64,000 nucleotides of DNA from assembly GCF_902706195.1 (NCBI RefSeq), contig NZ_CACSJO010000005.1, forward strand, positions 1 to 64,000, read 5' to 3'. The position numbers were made by a program, and so were the translations under genes. Each line of letters starts with the position of its first letter. The first letter of the stretch is position 1. Below, one piece after another: positions 1-8,568 of the stretch. Origin of the DNA: Novosphingobium sp. 18050. GTDB lineage: Bacteria; Pseudomonadota; Alphaproteobacteria; Sphingomonadales; Sphingomonadaceae. The notes beneath the pieces are model-generated. The model saw only the letters and a list, made by a program, of their open reading frames with translations. It made no database searches and was not told the origin of the DNA.

Positions 1-711
1 CCCCCGCTATGCGAGCCCGAGCCCCTCGACTATCACTTCGTGCGCGCCTCCATCAATCTGGTGCGCACGACGATGAAGGACCGCCGAGTGTTCCTGGCGA
101 TCTGTGCGATCAGCTTTTTCTGGGCGATCGGCACCGTGCTGTTCATCCAGTTCCCGCCACTCGCCAAGAACATGCTGCGCGCCAGCAAGGAAGTTGCGAG
201 CCTGTTCCTGGTGATCTTCTCGGTCGGCGTGGCTATCGGTTCGGTCGCCATCAACGCGCTGCTCAAAGGCACCGTTTCGGCCCGCTGGTCGCCGATTTCG
301 GTGATCGGCATGGGCGTGTTCCTGGTCGCCTTCCAGCAGGTCTGCCGCATCTGGCCGCCCCACACCGGGCCGGACGTGATGATGGACGTCTCCACTTTCG
401 TGATCCAGCCGCTGGCCGCGCCACTGATGCTCACGCTGCTGGGTATCGCGATTTGCGGCGGCATGTTCGTCGTGCCGCTCTACGCCTTCCTCACCACGTT
501 TGTCGAAAAGTCGCAGACGGCCCGGACGATCGCGGCGAACAACATCGTCAACTCGGGCGCCATGGTAGTCGGCTCGCTGGCGACCGGCGTGATGACGCTG
601 ATGGGTGTCGCAGTGGCGCAGCAATTGCTTATCGTAGCTTTGGGTTGCGGCGCGTCGGCCTGGCTGGGCCATCTGCTGTTCCGCGCCGAAAAGGCCGCCT
701 GCGCCGCCTGA
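1..711 (+). CDS. MFS transporter, LplT/Aas-like (3' part only)
   Basis: The reading frame is open from base 1, so the N-terminal half lies outside the window; 236 codons remain. The protein has about six hydrophobic segments. A stretch reading 'IAANNIVNSGAMVVGS' follows a 'VPLYAFL' helix, the pattern of the last helices of LplT and of the MFS half of acyl-ACP synthetase/acyltransferase (Aas) proteins, which flip lysophospholipids across the inner membrane. The family call rests on this half only, so the substrate is inferred. No clear terminator follows. The next gene is on the opposite strand. Confidence 0.75.
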   Translation, partial: PPLCEPEPLDYHFVRASINLVRTTMKDRRVFLAICAISFFWAIGTVLFIQFPPLAKNMLRASKEVASLFLVIFSVGVAIGSVAINALLKGTVSARWSPISVIGMGVFLVAFQQVCRIWPPHTGPDVMMDVSTFVIQPLAAPLMLTLLGIAICGGMFVVPLYAFLTTFVEKSQTARTIAANNIVNSGAMVVGSLATGVMTLMGVAVAQQLLIVALGCGASAWLGHLLFRAEKAACAA

Positions 712-833
712 GGCTCGGCGGAGTTCGCAAGGCCCCACCACACCGCCGTTGCATCGCCCGGAACCGCTTAAACCGCCCTGTGCTGCTTCGCTACGCTCGT
801 AATACCGAGAGTATGTGCCGGAACCCCGAAGGT

Positions 834-1061
834 TCAGGCAATGAACAGGGTGATCGCGACGAAGCTGGCGCAATAGGCGGCCATAAAGCCCTTCCAGTCG
901 CCACCGTTCAACCGCCAGCGGCGGGCGGCTTCCAGATTCTCCCCTGCCTCCACGTCCGCCGGAAGCGGATCGCTGAAGACGTGAGGCGGCAGCGAGCGAC
1001 GGAACCAGTGTCCGGCCGACTCCTGCGTGAGGACGAGTGCGCGACGTGAGATGCTCCGCAT
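834..1061 (-). CDS. small hypothetical membrane protein
   Basis: A 75-residue ORF with an ATG at 1061; a GTG two codons upstream at 1067 is an alternative start. The N-terminal half is polar and rich in Arg. The last 18 or so residues ('FMAAYCASFVAITLFIA') form one hydrophobic segment that ends at the C-terminus, as in a tail-anchored inner-membrane protein. I do not recognise a family. The ribosome binding site is weak, and the gene lies alone between two convergent neighbours. It is kept because the amino-acid composition and the terminal membrane helix look coding. Confidence 0.45.
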   Translation of the reverse strand: MRSISRRALVLTQESAGHWFRRSLPPHVFSDPLPADVEAGENLEAARRWRLNGGDWKGFMAAYCASFVAITLFIA

Positions 1062-1170
1062 GAGCACGTCTTAACGATTTATTTACTATTTCGTAAAGCG
1101 GGCCAAATGCCGCTTCCCGAAACGGGACGCGCCCGTTAAATCTCTTTAATCAACCGCAGGAAAATCAACG

Positions 1171-1197
1171 AAAAAGGGCCGCCCGAAGGCAGCCCTT
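1171..1197 (-). terminator. terminator of csbD-like gene
   Basis: Read on the minus strand: a 10-bp stem (AAGGGCTGCC/GGCGGCCCTT, one wobble) closed by a TTCG tetraloop and followed by a T-run. It lies 26 bases past the CsbD stop codon, a textbook intrinsic terminator. Confidence 0.85.
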
Positions 1198-1223
1198 ATC
1201 CGATTCGATGATAGTGCGTCGGG

Positions 1224-1406
1224 TCAGATGCGGTCGCCGAGGGCGCCCTTCACCTTGCCAGCCGCCTGCTGCAGTTCACCCTTTTTTTCCTGCGCGACGC
1301 CTTCGGCCTTCTGGGCCGGATCGTTGCGCGCGTCTCCGAGAGCCTGCTTGGTGTTGCCGGCAACTTCGTTGGCGAGACCCTTCACGGTGTCTTTGAGCTT
1401 ACCCAT
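1224..1406 (-). CDS. CsbD family stress-response protein
   Basis: A 60-residue, highly charged, Ala/Lys/Gly-rich protein with the CsbD pattern: an N-terminal 'GKLKDTVKGLANEVAGN' followed by repeats of 'QKAEGVAQEKKGELQQAAGKVKG'. CsbD proteins are small hydrophilic proteins induced by general stress in many bacteria; their biochemical role is unknown. The start at 1406 is fixed by a strong ribosome binding site (AAGGAGATAACAGC-ATG); the longer open frame upstream has none. A candidate general-stress promoter lies at 1461-1486 and a terminator follows, so the gene is a single transcription unit. Confidence 0.9.
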   Translation of the reverse strand: MGKLKDTVKGLANEVAGNTKQALGDARNDPAQKAEGVAQEKKGELQQAAGKVKGALGDRI

Positions 1407-1460
1407 GCTGTTATCTCCTTGATTTTTCGGTGAAAACAATTCGCCGTCTTACAAGGAATA

Positions 1461-1486
1461 AACGCGGGCAGCCGCCGAAAGGTTGC
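1461..1486 (-). promoter_or_regulatory. candidate EcfG-type general-stress promoter of csbD
   Basis: On the minus strand the sequence reads GCAAC, 17 bases, CGTT. The alphaproteobacterial EcfG consensus is GGAAC-N16/17-CGTT, so this has one mismatch in the -35. It ends 55 bases before the csbD start. CsbD genes are commonly in general-stress regulons, which makes the match more believable. It remains a short-motif prediction. Confidence 0.4.
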
Positions 1487-1548
1487 GAGGGGTGCTATCG
1501 GTTCGTCGCGAACGAAAGAGATTCACCGCACAGGCGGCCCGCTTCGTC

Positions 1549-1962
1549 TCAGCCCCCTGCCAGCGACAGGACATATTCCCACTCTTCAGGCGTAACTGGC
1601 GCCACCGACAGGCGCGAGAACTTCACCAGTTCCATTTCCGTCAATTTCGGGTCGGCCTTGACCTGCTTCAGGGTGACGGTGCGCTTCAGCTTGCGCACAG
1701 GCTTCACCTTCACCGCCGCCCACTTGCCTTCCGGGTCGCTCGGGTCGGCGATCCCGGACTTGCTGACCTGCGCGATCCCGACGATTTCCTTGCCGATGTT
1801 CGAGTGATAGAAGAACACCTCGTCCCCGACCTGCATGGCGCGCAGGTTGTTGGCGGCGCGGTGGTTGCGCACTCCGTCCCAGGTTCCTTCGCCCTCGGCG
1901 ACGAGGTCGTTCCAGCTGTACGCGTCCGGTTCAGACTTCATCAGCCAGTAACTCTTGCCCAT
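1549..1962 (-). CDS. EVE domain-containing protein
   Basis: 137 residues forming essentially one EVE domain: it opens with 'YWLMKSEPDAYSW', then 'WDGVRNHRAANNLRAMQVGDEVFFYHSN' and the strand 'EIVGIAQV'. EVE domains are PUA-like folds thought to bind modified bases in DNA or RNA; the cellular target of the stand-alone alphaproteobacterial form is unknown. The start at 1962 has GGAAAGG upstream; the frame continues further 5' without a better site. It is divergent from the oxygenase gene at 2041 with a 78-base gap, so the two probably share a promoter region. Confidence 0.88.
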   Translation of the reverse strand: MGKSYWLMKSEPDAYSWNDLVAEGEGTWDGVRNHRAANNLRAMQVGDEVFFYHSNIGKEIVGIAQVSKSGIADPSDPEGKWAAVKVKPVRKLKRTVTLKQVKADPKLTEMELVKFSRLSVAPVTPEEWEYVLSLAGG

Positions 1963-2040
1963 CGCTCGCCTTTCCATTTCATCTCCAGCCCACATGCCTC
2001 TAAGGCGGGCGACATATCGACTCATACGGATTGCACTACC

Positions 2041-2976
2041 ATGGACCTAGCCGAAATTCCCGTTCTCAGCCTCGACGCAGATCGGGCCGACCTGCCCGCC
2101 CGCATCGGTGAGAGCTTCCGCACCTTCGGTTTCGCGATGATCCGCGACCACGGCATCGACCCGGCCCTGATCGAGCGCGCTTGGCAGCTGACCGGCGAAT
2201 TCTTTGCCCTGCCGGTGGAAACGAAGCAGAAGTATTTCAATCCCGGTCAGGGCGGCGCCCGTGGCTACACCCCGTTCCGCACCGAAGTGGCCAAGGGCGC
2301 CAGCGAGAAGGACCTCAAGGAATTCTGGCATGTCGGCCGCGACGTGCCTGCCTCCTCGCCCCTCGCCGCCTCGATGCCGCCGAACGTCTGGCCCACAGAG
2401 ATCGCCGGATTCCGCGAGACTTTCACTGAGCTTTACGCCCAGTTCGACGAGGCCGGCGCCAAGGTGCTCTCGGCCATTGCCATCGACCTCGGTCTCGATC
2501 CACGCTGGTTCGATCCCGCGATCGACGACGGCAACTCGGTCATGCGCCTGCTCCACTACCCCCCCGTGAGCGAGGGTTCCGGCGGCGCCATCCGTGCCGG
2601 CGCGCATGAGGATATCAACCTCATCACCCTGCTGCTCGGCGCGCAGGAAGCGGGCCTTGAACTGCTCGGCAAGGATGGTCGCTGGCTTTCCGTCGCCCCG
2701 CCCGAAGGCGCGATCGTGGTCAATATCGGCGACATGCTGCAGCGCCTGACCAACCACGTCCTGCCTTCCACCACGCACCGCGTGCGCAACCCCGAAGGCA
2801 GCCGGGCTGGCCACAGCCGGTACTCGATGCCGTTCTTCCTGCACTTGCGCAGCGACTTTCCCTTCGTCACCTTGCCCGAGTGCGTCAGCGAATCGAACCC
2901 GGACCGCTACCCGGAAACGATCACCGCCGATGATTACCTGCAGGAGCGCCTGCGCGAAATCGGCCTGAAGATGTAA
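2041..2976 (+). CDS. 2-oxoglutarate/Fe(II) oxygenase, isopenicillin N synthase-like
   Basis: 311 residues. An N-terminal DIOX_N region ('IPVLSLDADRADLPARIG', 'GFAMIRDHGI') is followed by the double-stranded beta-helix core. Iron ligands are visible as H189-x-D191 ('AHEDIN') and H246 ('STTHRV'), and R260-x-S262 ('SRYSMPFF') is the 2-oxoglutarate anchor, so the site looks complete. Such enzymes hydroxylate or desaturate small molecules; bacterial members are of mostly unknown substrate, and nothing here indicates a beta-lactam pathway. It is a stand-alone gene with its own terminator. Confidence 0.88.
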   Translation: MDLAEIPVLSLDADRADLPARIGESFRTFGFAMIRDHGIDPALIERAWQLTGEFFALPVETKQKYFNPGQGGARGYTPFRTEVAKGASEKDLKEFWHVGRDVPASSPLAASMPPNVWPTEIAGFRETFTELYAQFDEAGAKVLSAIAIDLGLDPRWFDPAIDDGNSVMRLLHYPPVSEGSGGAIRAGAHEDINLITLLLGAQEAGLELLGKDGRWLSVAPPEGAIVVNIGDMLQRLTNHVLPSTTHRVRNPEGSRAGHSRYSMPFFLHLRSDFPFVTLPECVSESNPDRYPETITADDYLQERLREIGLKM

Positions 2977-2983
2977 CCAAAAT

Positions 2984-3025
2984 GCCGCCGTCCCGGACCT
3001 GATCCGAGACGGCGGCGGCCTTCTT
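2984..3025 (+). terminator. terminator after 2OG oxygenase
   Basis: A 9-bp perfect stem (GCCGCCGTC/GACGGCGGC, arms 2984-2992 and 3008-3016) begins eight bases after the stop codon and is followed by a T-rich stretch. Confidence 0.8.
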
Positions 3026-3092
3026 AATAAATATTTCAGAGCGTTTACTTAGGGCGTGGGAAATAGGGGCGACACCCTAGGGGGCCACGTCG

Positions 3093-4769
3093 GTGCGCGC
3101 AGTGAAATTCAAGATTGCCGGCTATGACAGCGAGGACGACACTGCGGGACAGCAGGTGGATATCGTCGCGCTGGGCATCGTTACGGCCGCGATCATCCTC
3201 TTCGTGGCGACGGGCAGCGAAATCGGCCCGGCTGTCGTGCGCTCGCTCAGGGGGCAAGGTCCGGGGCCGGACAGCTTCATGCTCGACGCCTTCCTCCTCA
3301 ACATCGCCATCATCATTTTCGGCTGGAGCCGTTATCGCCAGTTGTGCGAGGAAATCGTGCTGCGCAAGGCGGCCGAAAACGCCGCGCGCCGCCTGGCCGA
3401 AACCGATCCGCTGACCGGCTTCCTCAACCGCCGCAGCTTCAATACCGGCATCGATGCGCTGATCGCCCGATGCACCGACCAACGCCCGAACCATGGCGCG
3501 GACCGGAACCGGGTCGCAGCGCTGATGATGATCGACCTCGACAACTTCAAACAGGTCAACGACCACAACGGCCACTCCGTCGGTGACCTGCTGCTGTGCG
3601 AATGCGCCCGCCGCATCAGCACGGCGCTGCCCCGCGGCGCCATCGTGGGCCGCATCGGCGGCGACGAATTCGCTGTCGCCCTGCCCTTCGACCGGCAGCA
3701 CCCCGAATTCGTCACTCATATCGCCAAGGTGCTGGTCGCCGCGATCGGCGAAAGCGTGCAGATCAACGCCGTCAACATCACCGTCAGCGCCTCGATCGGC
3801 CTGTCACGCTCCGACCTCGGCGGCGATTCGCCCGGCGGACGGGTCAGTTCGCTGTTCGAGATGGCCGATATCGCCATGTACCACTCCAAACGGCAGGGCC
3901 GGAACGGCTTCTCGTGGTTCGAACCCCACATGGCCGACGAAATGCGCTTTCGCTCCGAGCTGGAAAGCGGCATCCGCCAAGGCATCCCGCGCGGTGAATT
4001 CGTGCCCTTTTACGAACAGCAGGTCGACCTGCAAACCGGCGAGCTGATCGGTTTCGAAATGCTGGCGCGCTGGGATTCGCCGCAGTTCGGCATCGTCGCG
4101 CCCGACATCTTCATCCCCGTCGCCGAGGATATCGGCGCCATCGCCGAACTTTCGCAAAGCGTGATCGCGCAGGCCCTCGAAGATGCCCGGGCGTGGGACC
4201 CGCGCCTGACGCTGGCAGTCAACATCTCGCCGATCCAGTTGCGCGATCCGTGGTTCGCGCAGAAGCTGCTGCGGATGCTGGTGGAAGCGAACTTCCCGCC
4301 CCAGCGACTTGAGGTGGAAATCACCGAAAGCTGCCTGCACCAGAACCTGGCCCAGGTGCGTTCGCTGATAACCAGCCTGAAAAACCAGGGCATTCGCGTC
4401 AGCCTCGACGATTTCGGCACCGGCTACAGCTCGATCGGCCAGCTGCGCGAACTGCCGTTCGACCGCATCAAGATCGACCGCAGCTTCGTCTCCAGCCTCG
4501 TCGACGACGAGGACAGCGCCGCCATCGTGCGCGCCGTCACCACGCTGGGTCAGGGGCTGCACCTGCCTATCACTGCCGAGGGTATCGAGACACAGGACGT
4601 CCTCGACCACCTGCGCCAATACGGCGAAATCACCGGCCAGGGCTACCTCTACGGCCGCCCCCGCCCGGCCGGCGAGCTGGGCGAATGGCTGGACGCCGGG
4701 CACCACCCCGAAACCGAAGCGCCGGTGGAGCCGCAGAATCCGTTACTGCCCAAGACCCGGCTCGGCTGA
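3093..4769 (+). CDS. membrane GGDEF-EAL cyclic-di-GMP protein
   Basis: 558 residues from a GTG start. Two hydrophobic segments (about 21-45 and 66-85) anchor the protein. A GGDEF domain follows with an intact GGDEF motif at 189-193, then an EAL domain with E322 (EML variant of EAL), 'NISPIQL', 'EITES', the DDFGTGYSS loop at 439-447, 'KIDRSF' and 'TAEGIET', i.e. the full set of phosphodiesterase residues. No RxxD inhibitory site precedes the GGDEF motif. It may make or degrade c-di-GMP; which activity dominates cannot be read from sequence. There is no sensory domain beyond the short membrane part. The pilus genes 20 kb away could be a c-di-GMP output, but that is only inference. Confidence 0.92.
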   Translation: MRAVKFKIAGYDSEDDTAGQQVDIVALGIVTAAIILFVATGSEIGPAVVRSLRGQGPGPDSFMLDAFLLNIAIIIFGWSRYRQLCEEIVLRKAAENAARRLAETDPLTGFLNRRSFNTGIDALIARCTDQRPNHGADRNRVAALMMIDLDNFKQVNDHNGHSVGDLLLCECARRISTALPRGAIVGRIGGDEFAVALPFDRQHPEFVTHIAKVLVAAIGESVQINAVNITVSASIGLSRSDLGGDSPGGRVSSLFEMADIAMYHSKRQGRNGFSWFEPHMADEMRFRSELESGIRQGIPRGEFVPFYEQQVDLQTGELIGFEMLARWDSPQFGIVAPDIFIPVAEDIGAIAELSQSVIAQALEDARAWDPRLTLAVNISPIQLRDPWFAQKLLRMLVEANFPPQRLEVEITESCLHQNLAQVRSLITSLKNQGIRVSLDDFGTGYSSIGQLRELPFDRIKIDRSFVSSLVDDEDSAAIVRAVTTLGQGLHLPITAEGIETQDVLDHLRQYGEITGQGYLYGRPRPAGELGEWLDAGHHPETEAPVEPQNPLLPKTRLG

Positions 4770-4861
4770 CCCGTCCGGCATCGGGGCATTCGCCGGCACG
4801 CGCAGGCCCGCGATGATGACAACACTGGACCTTGGCCCCCGAGGCTCCTAGATCGCGCGCC

Positions 4862-5680
4862 ATGCGGATCGAATTCACCAAGATGCATGGACTCGGCAAC
4901 GATTTCGTCGTGCTCGATGCGCGCCTTCGCCCCCTGCCCACGATGAACGCGGCTTTTGCCGCCGCTCTGGCAGACCGGCACACCGGGATCGGCTGCGATC
5001 AGCTCATCCTGCTCGAACCTTCCGACCTGGCGGACTTCCGCATGCGCATCTTCAACGGCGACGGCAGCGAGGTGGAAGCCTGCGGCAATGCCACGCGCGC
5101 GGTCGGCCTGCTACACGGGCGCGCCGCGCGGATCGAGACGCTGGGCGGCATGATCGCCTCCAGCCCGGTCGAAACCGGCATCAGCGTGGAAATGGGCAAG
5201 CCCCGCTTCGACTGGAACGCGATCCCGCTGGGCTATGCGATGGATACCCATGCGATGCCGGTGGCGTTGGAGGAACTGGTCAATCCCATCGCCGTCAACG
5301 TCGGCAATCCGCACGTCATCTTCTTCGTGCCCGATCCCTACGCCATCGACATGGCCCGCCTTGGCCCCATGATCGAGAACGACCAGATCTTCCCCGAGCG
5401 CATCAACGTCAACGTCGCTGCCATTACCGCACGCGATGCGATGATCCTGCGCGTGTGGGAGCGGGGCGCCGGCCTCACCCGCGCCTGCGGTACGGGTGCC
5501 TGCGCCAGCGCCATCGGCGCGATGAAGCGCGGTCTGGTCGATCGCCGCGTCACCGTCACCCTGCCCGGCGGCCCGCTGGTGATCGAGTGGCGCGAAGATG
5601 ACGTGATCGTCATGACCGGCCCTGCCACCGAGGCGTTCCGCGGCAGCTTCGATCCGGCGGACTTCGGGATCATCGCTTGA
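4862..5680 (+). CDS. dapF: diaminopimelate epimerase
   Basis: 272 residues. It interconverts LL- and meso-diaminopimelate for lysine and peptidoglycan synthesis in the cytoplasm. Both catalytic cysteines are present: C74 in 'EACGNATR' and C209 in 'RACGTGACAS'. The start at 4862 gives the usual N-terminus 'MRIEFTKMHGLGNDF'; a longer upstream in-frame extension is rejected. It is the first gene of a tightly packed operon with mtaB, ftsY and yciB; the stop overlaps the next start by 3 bases. Confidence 0.97.
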   Translation: MRIEFTKMHGLGNDFVVLDARLRPLPTMNAAFAAALADRHTGIGCDQLILLEPSDLADFRMRIFNGDGSEVEACGNATRAVGLLHGRAARIETLGGMIASSPVETGISVEMGKPRFDWNAIPLGYAMDTHAMPVALEELVNPIAVNVGNPHVIFFVPDPYAIDMARLGPMIENDQIFPERINVNVAAITARDAMILRVWERGAGLTRACGTGACASAIGAMKRGLVDRRVTVTLPGGPLVIEWREDDVIVMTGPATEAFRGSFDPADFGIIA

Positions 5681-6855
5681 GCGTGGAGGTCCACACGCTG
5701 GGCTGCCGGCTCAACATCGCCGAGAGCGAAACCCTGCGCGGCCTGCTGGACGGCGATGAAAACCTCGTCGTCATCAATTCCTGCGCGGTCACCGCCGAAG
5801 CCGTGCGCCAGACCCGCCAGGCGATCCGCCGAGCCCGGCGCGCCCGGCCTGACGCGCGCCTGCTGGTCACCGGCTGCGCCGCCGAAGTCGAGCGCGAAAT
5901 GCTGAGCGCCATGCCCGAAGTGGATGGCCTCATCGCCAACGCCGCCAAGCTCGATCCGCGCGCCTGGAACGTGCCGCCTGCCCCCCGCCCGGCCGTAAAG
6001 CGCGGCTACACGCGCGGCTTCGTGCAGGTGCAGAACGGCTGCGACCACGCCTGCACCTTCTGCGTCATCCCGCAGGGACGCGGCCCCAGCCGCTCGCGCT
6101 CCGTCGCCGAAGTGCTGGAGGACATCGCCGTGCACCTCGCCGCCGGGGTCCAGGAGATCGTGCTGACCGGCGTCGACCTCACATCCTGGGGCAGCGACCT
6201 TCCCGGCGAGCCGCGCCTTGGCGCCCTGTGCGAGGCGATCCTCACCCGGTTCGGAGAGCTGCCGCGCCTGCGCCTCTCCTCGATCGACGGGGCGGAAGTG
6301 GACGAGGCCCTGTTCGAGCTGCTGGCCGGAGAGGCGCGGGTGATGCCGCACGTCCATCTCTCGCTCCAGCACGGCCACGACCTTATCCTCAAGCGCATGA
6401 AGCGCCGCCACAGCCGCGCCGATGCGGTCGGCCTTGTGGAACGCCTGCGCGCGCGCCGCCCCGACTTGGCGATCGGCGCCGACCTCATCGCCGGTTTCCC
6501 GACCGAGGACGAGGCCGCGCATGCAGCGAACCTCTCCATCATCGCCGAGCTTGGCATCGCCCACGGCCACGTTTTCCCTTACTCGCAGCGTCCCGGCACC
6601 CCTGCCGCGCGGATGCCGCAAGTGGAGCACGCCGTGATCCGCGCCCGCGCCGCGCAGCTTCGTGAAGCACTCGCGCGCGAACGGGCCACGTGGCTTGCCG
6701 CCCATCTGGGCAAACCGCTAAGGGTGCTCGCCGAAAAGGGCGGAACCGGCCATGCGCCGGATTTCGCCCCCGTCCGCGTCCCCGCAGACACGCAGCCCGG
6801 AACCCTGGTGAGCGTTGTACCCGCAAGGGTAGTCGAAGGAATACTGGAAGCATGA
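5677..6855 (+). CDS. mtaB: tRNA t6A37 methylthiotransferase MtaB
   Basis: 392 residues, a radical-SAM methylthiotransferase that converts t6A37 to ms2t6A37 in tRNA. The N-terminal UPF0004 domain has three cluster cysteines (C10, C36, C67). The radical SAM motif CX3CX2C is C122-C126-C129 ('CDHACTFC'), and a short TRAM-like region ends the protein. The start is TTG at 5677 overlapping the dapF stop; a GTG two codons later (5683) is equally possible. It ends in an ATGA overlap with ftsY. MiaB is the paralogue to exclude; the sequence 'TLGCRLN' and the length favour MtaB. Confidence 0.92.
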   Translation: MSVEVHTLGCRLNIAESETLRGLLDGDENLVVINSCAVTAEAVRQTRQAIRRARRARPDARLLVTGCAAEVEREMLSAMPEVDGLIANAAKLDPRAWNVPPAPRPAVKRGYTRGFVQVQNGCDHACTFCVIPQGRGPSRSRSVAEVLEDIAVHLAAGVQEIVLTGVDLTSWGSDLPGEPRLGALCEAILTRFGELPRLRLSSIDGAEVDEALFELLAGEARVMPHVHLSLQHGHDLILKRMKRRHSRADAVGLVERLRARRPDLAIGADLIAGFPTEDEAAHAANLSIIAELGIAHGHVFPYSQRPGTPAARMPQVEHAVIRARAAQLREALARERATWLAAHLGKPLRVLAEKGGTGHAPDFAPVRVPADTQPGTLVSVVPARVVEGILEA

Positions 6856-7814
6856 GTATCGACGGCCCCCAGAACGATACGGGGACTCCTGAAACCGGCG
6901 GCGACTGGTCCGAGCGCCTCTTCGGAGGTTTTCGCAAGACCTCGGAGCGCCTGACCGGCAACCTCTCCGGCATCGTCGGCGGCGGGCGCCTGACCGAGGC
7001 GCAGCTCGACGATCTCGAAGATGCGCTGATCATGTCGGACCTCGGCCCGCGCGCCGCGGCCCGCATCCGCGGCCGCCTGGCCGAGGAACGTTTCGAGCGC
7101 GCCGCAGACGAACGCGCGATCATGGAAGTGGTCGCCCGCGAGATCGCCGAGATCCTGCGCCCCGTCGCCAAGCCGCTCGACATCATCGCCTTCCCGCGCC
7201 CGCAGGTGATCCTAGTGATCGGCGTCAACGGATCGGGCAAGACCACCACCATCGCCAAGCTGGCGCACCTGTTCCAGGAACAGGACTATTCGGTGATGCT
7301 GGCCGCCGGAGACACCTTCCGCGCCGCCGCCATCGGCCAGCTGCGCGTATGGGCGGACCGCCTTTCCATCCCCATCATCACCGGCCCCGAGGGCGGCGAC
7401 CCCGCCTCCATCGTCTTCGACGGTCTGAAGGCGGCGACCGAACAGGGCATCGACGCTCTGATCGTCGACACCGCCGGACGCCTCCAGAACAAGCGCGAGC
7501 TGATGGACGAGCTGGCCAAGATCCGCCGCGTCCTGGGCCGCCTGAACCCCGCCGCCCCGCATGACGTGGTGCTGGTACTGGATGCCACCAACGGCCAGAA
7601 CGCGCTCTCGCAGATCGAGACGTTCAAGGAAGTGGCGGGCGTCTCGGGCCTCATCATGACCAAGCTGGACGGCACCGCGCGCGGCGGCGTCCTCGTCGCG
7701 GCCGCCGAGCAGTACGGCCTTCCCATCCATGCCATCGGCGTGGGCGAGAAGATCGACGACCTGCGCCCCTTCAACCCGGACCTGCTTGCGCGGGTGATCG
7801 CGGGAATTGCCTGA
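6852..7814 (+). CDS. ftsY: signal recognition particle receptor FtsY
   Basis: 320 residues. SRP GTPase that docks ribosome-SRP complexes at the inner membrane for co-translational insertion. A short N-terminal region replaces the long acidic A domain of enterobacteria, followed by the helical N domain and the G domain: P-loop 'GVNGSGKTTT' at 124-133, 'AGDTFRAAAI', 'DTAGR' and 'TKLDGTARGG'. The start overlaps mtaB by 4 bases and the stop overlaps yciB by 1, indicating translational coupling. Confidence 0.97.
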   Translation: MSIDGPQNDTGTPETGGDWSERLFGGFRKTSERLTGNLSGIVGGGRLTEAQLDDLEDALIMSDLGPRAAARIRGRLAEERFERAADERAIMEVVAREIAEILRPVAKPLDIIAFPRPQVILVIGVNGSGKTTTIAKLAHLFQEQDYSVMLAAGDTFRAAAIGQLRVWADRLSIPIITGPEGGDPASIVFDGLKAATEQGIDALIVDTAGRLQNKRELMDELAKIRRVLGRLNPAAPHDVVLVLDATNGQNALSQIETFKEVAGVSGLIMTKLDGTARGGVLVAAAEQYGLPIHAIGVGEKIDDLRPFNPDLLARVIAGIA

Positions 7815-8473
7815 TGACTGAAACCACCGAAGTTCCCGGCAAGCCCAAACCTAAGAGTTCCTGGGTCAACCTCGTCGTCGATTTCGGGCCGCTGCTCGTC
7901 TTCTTCCTCGCCTACCGCCACTTCGCGCCGACCGATGACAACAACATGGTCGGCACCGTCGGCGCCGTCATCAAGGGCACCGTGGCGTTCATGGTCGCGA
8001 CCGTGGTGGCGCTTGCGGTATCGAAATGGCGGCTTGGCCATATCTCGCCCATGCTGTGGCTGACGACGGTGCTGATCCTCGGCTTCGGCGCGCTGACCGT
8101 GATCTTCCGCAATCCGTTCTACGTCCAGATCAAGCCCACGGCCGTCTACCTGCTGTTCTCGGTGGTGCTGTTCATCGGCCTGTTCAAGGGCAAGCCGATG
8201 CTGAAATACCTCCTCCAGTCCGCGTTCGAGGGGCTGAACGACGAAGGCTGGATGAAGCTGTCGCGCAACTGGGCGTGGTTCTTCCTGGTGCTCGCGGTGC
8301 TGAACACGGCGCTGGTCTATACCGTCAGCTTCGACACCTGGATGCAGGCCAAGCTCTGGGGCTTCACGGTGCTGTCATTCCTCTTCACCTTCTCGCAGCT
8401 GCCCATGGTGCTCAAGCACGGCATGGGCGAGGAGGCGAAAGCGGAATTCGTGGAAACACCGCCGACCGACTGA
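7814..8473 (+). CDS. yciB: inner-membrane septation protein A (YciB/IspZ family)
   Basis: 219 residues with about six membrane-spanning segments. Family signatures include 'WVNLVVDFGPLLVFFLAYR' near the N-terminus and 'WMKLSRNWAWFFLVLAVLN' in the C-terminal half. YciB proteins are involved in cell-envelope synthesis and septation; the exact activity is unsettled. The start codon shares one base with the ftsY stop, so it is the last gene of the dapF operon. A strong hairpin with a T-run follows. Confidence 0.92.
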   Translation: MTETTEVPGKPKPKSSWVNLVVDFGPLLVFFLAYRHFAPTDDNNMVGTVGAVIKGTVAFMVATVVALAVSKWRLGHISPMLWLTTVLILGFGALTVIFRNPFYVQIKPTAVYLLFSVVLFIGLFKGKPMLKYLLQSAFEGLNDEGWMKLSRNWAWFFLVLAVLNTALVYTVSFDTWMQAKLWGFTVLSFLFTFSQLPMVLKHGMGEEAKAEFVETPPTD

Positions 8474-8515
8474 GGGCGATGGCCCTCCCCGTCAGGGAGG
8501 ATGCAGAAACAAGAA

Positions 8516-8550
8516 GGGCGCGGGAAGCATTGCCTCCCGCGCCCTTTTTC
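8516..8550 (+). terminator. terminator after yciB, shared with convergent aroG
   Basis: A GC-rich stem (GGGCGCGGGA/TCCCGCGCCC) with a T-run on the plus strand, between the convergent yciB and DAHP synthase stops. The opposite side is only weakly T-rich, so it may serve both directions. Confidence 0.85.
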
Positions 8551-8568
8551 GTTCCGGCGAAACCGCTG

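Noticed and set aside
1071..1149. TTAA pairs resembling CtrA sites upstream of the small membrane gene
   Set aside because: One pair has a mismatch (TTAA-N7-TTTA), the other the wrong spacing (N6); too weak in an AT-rich gap.
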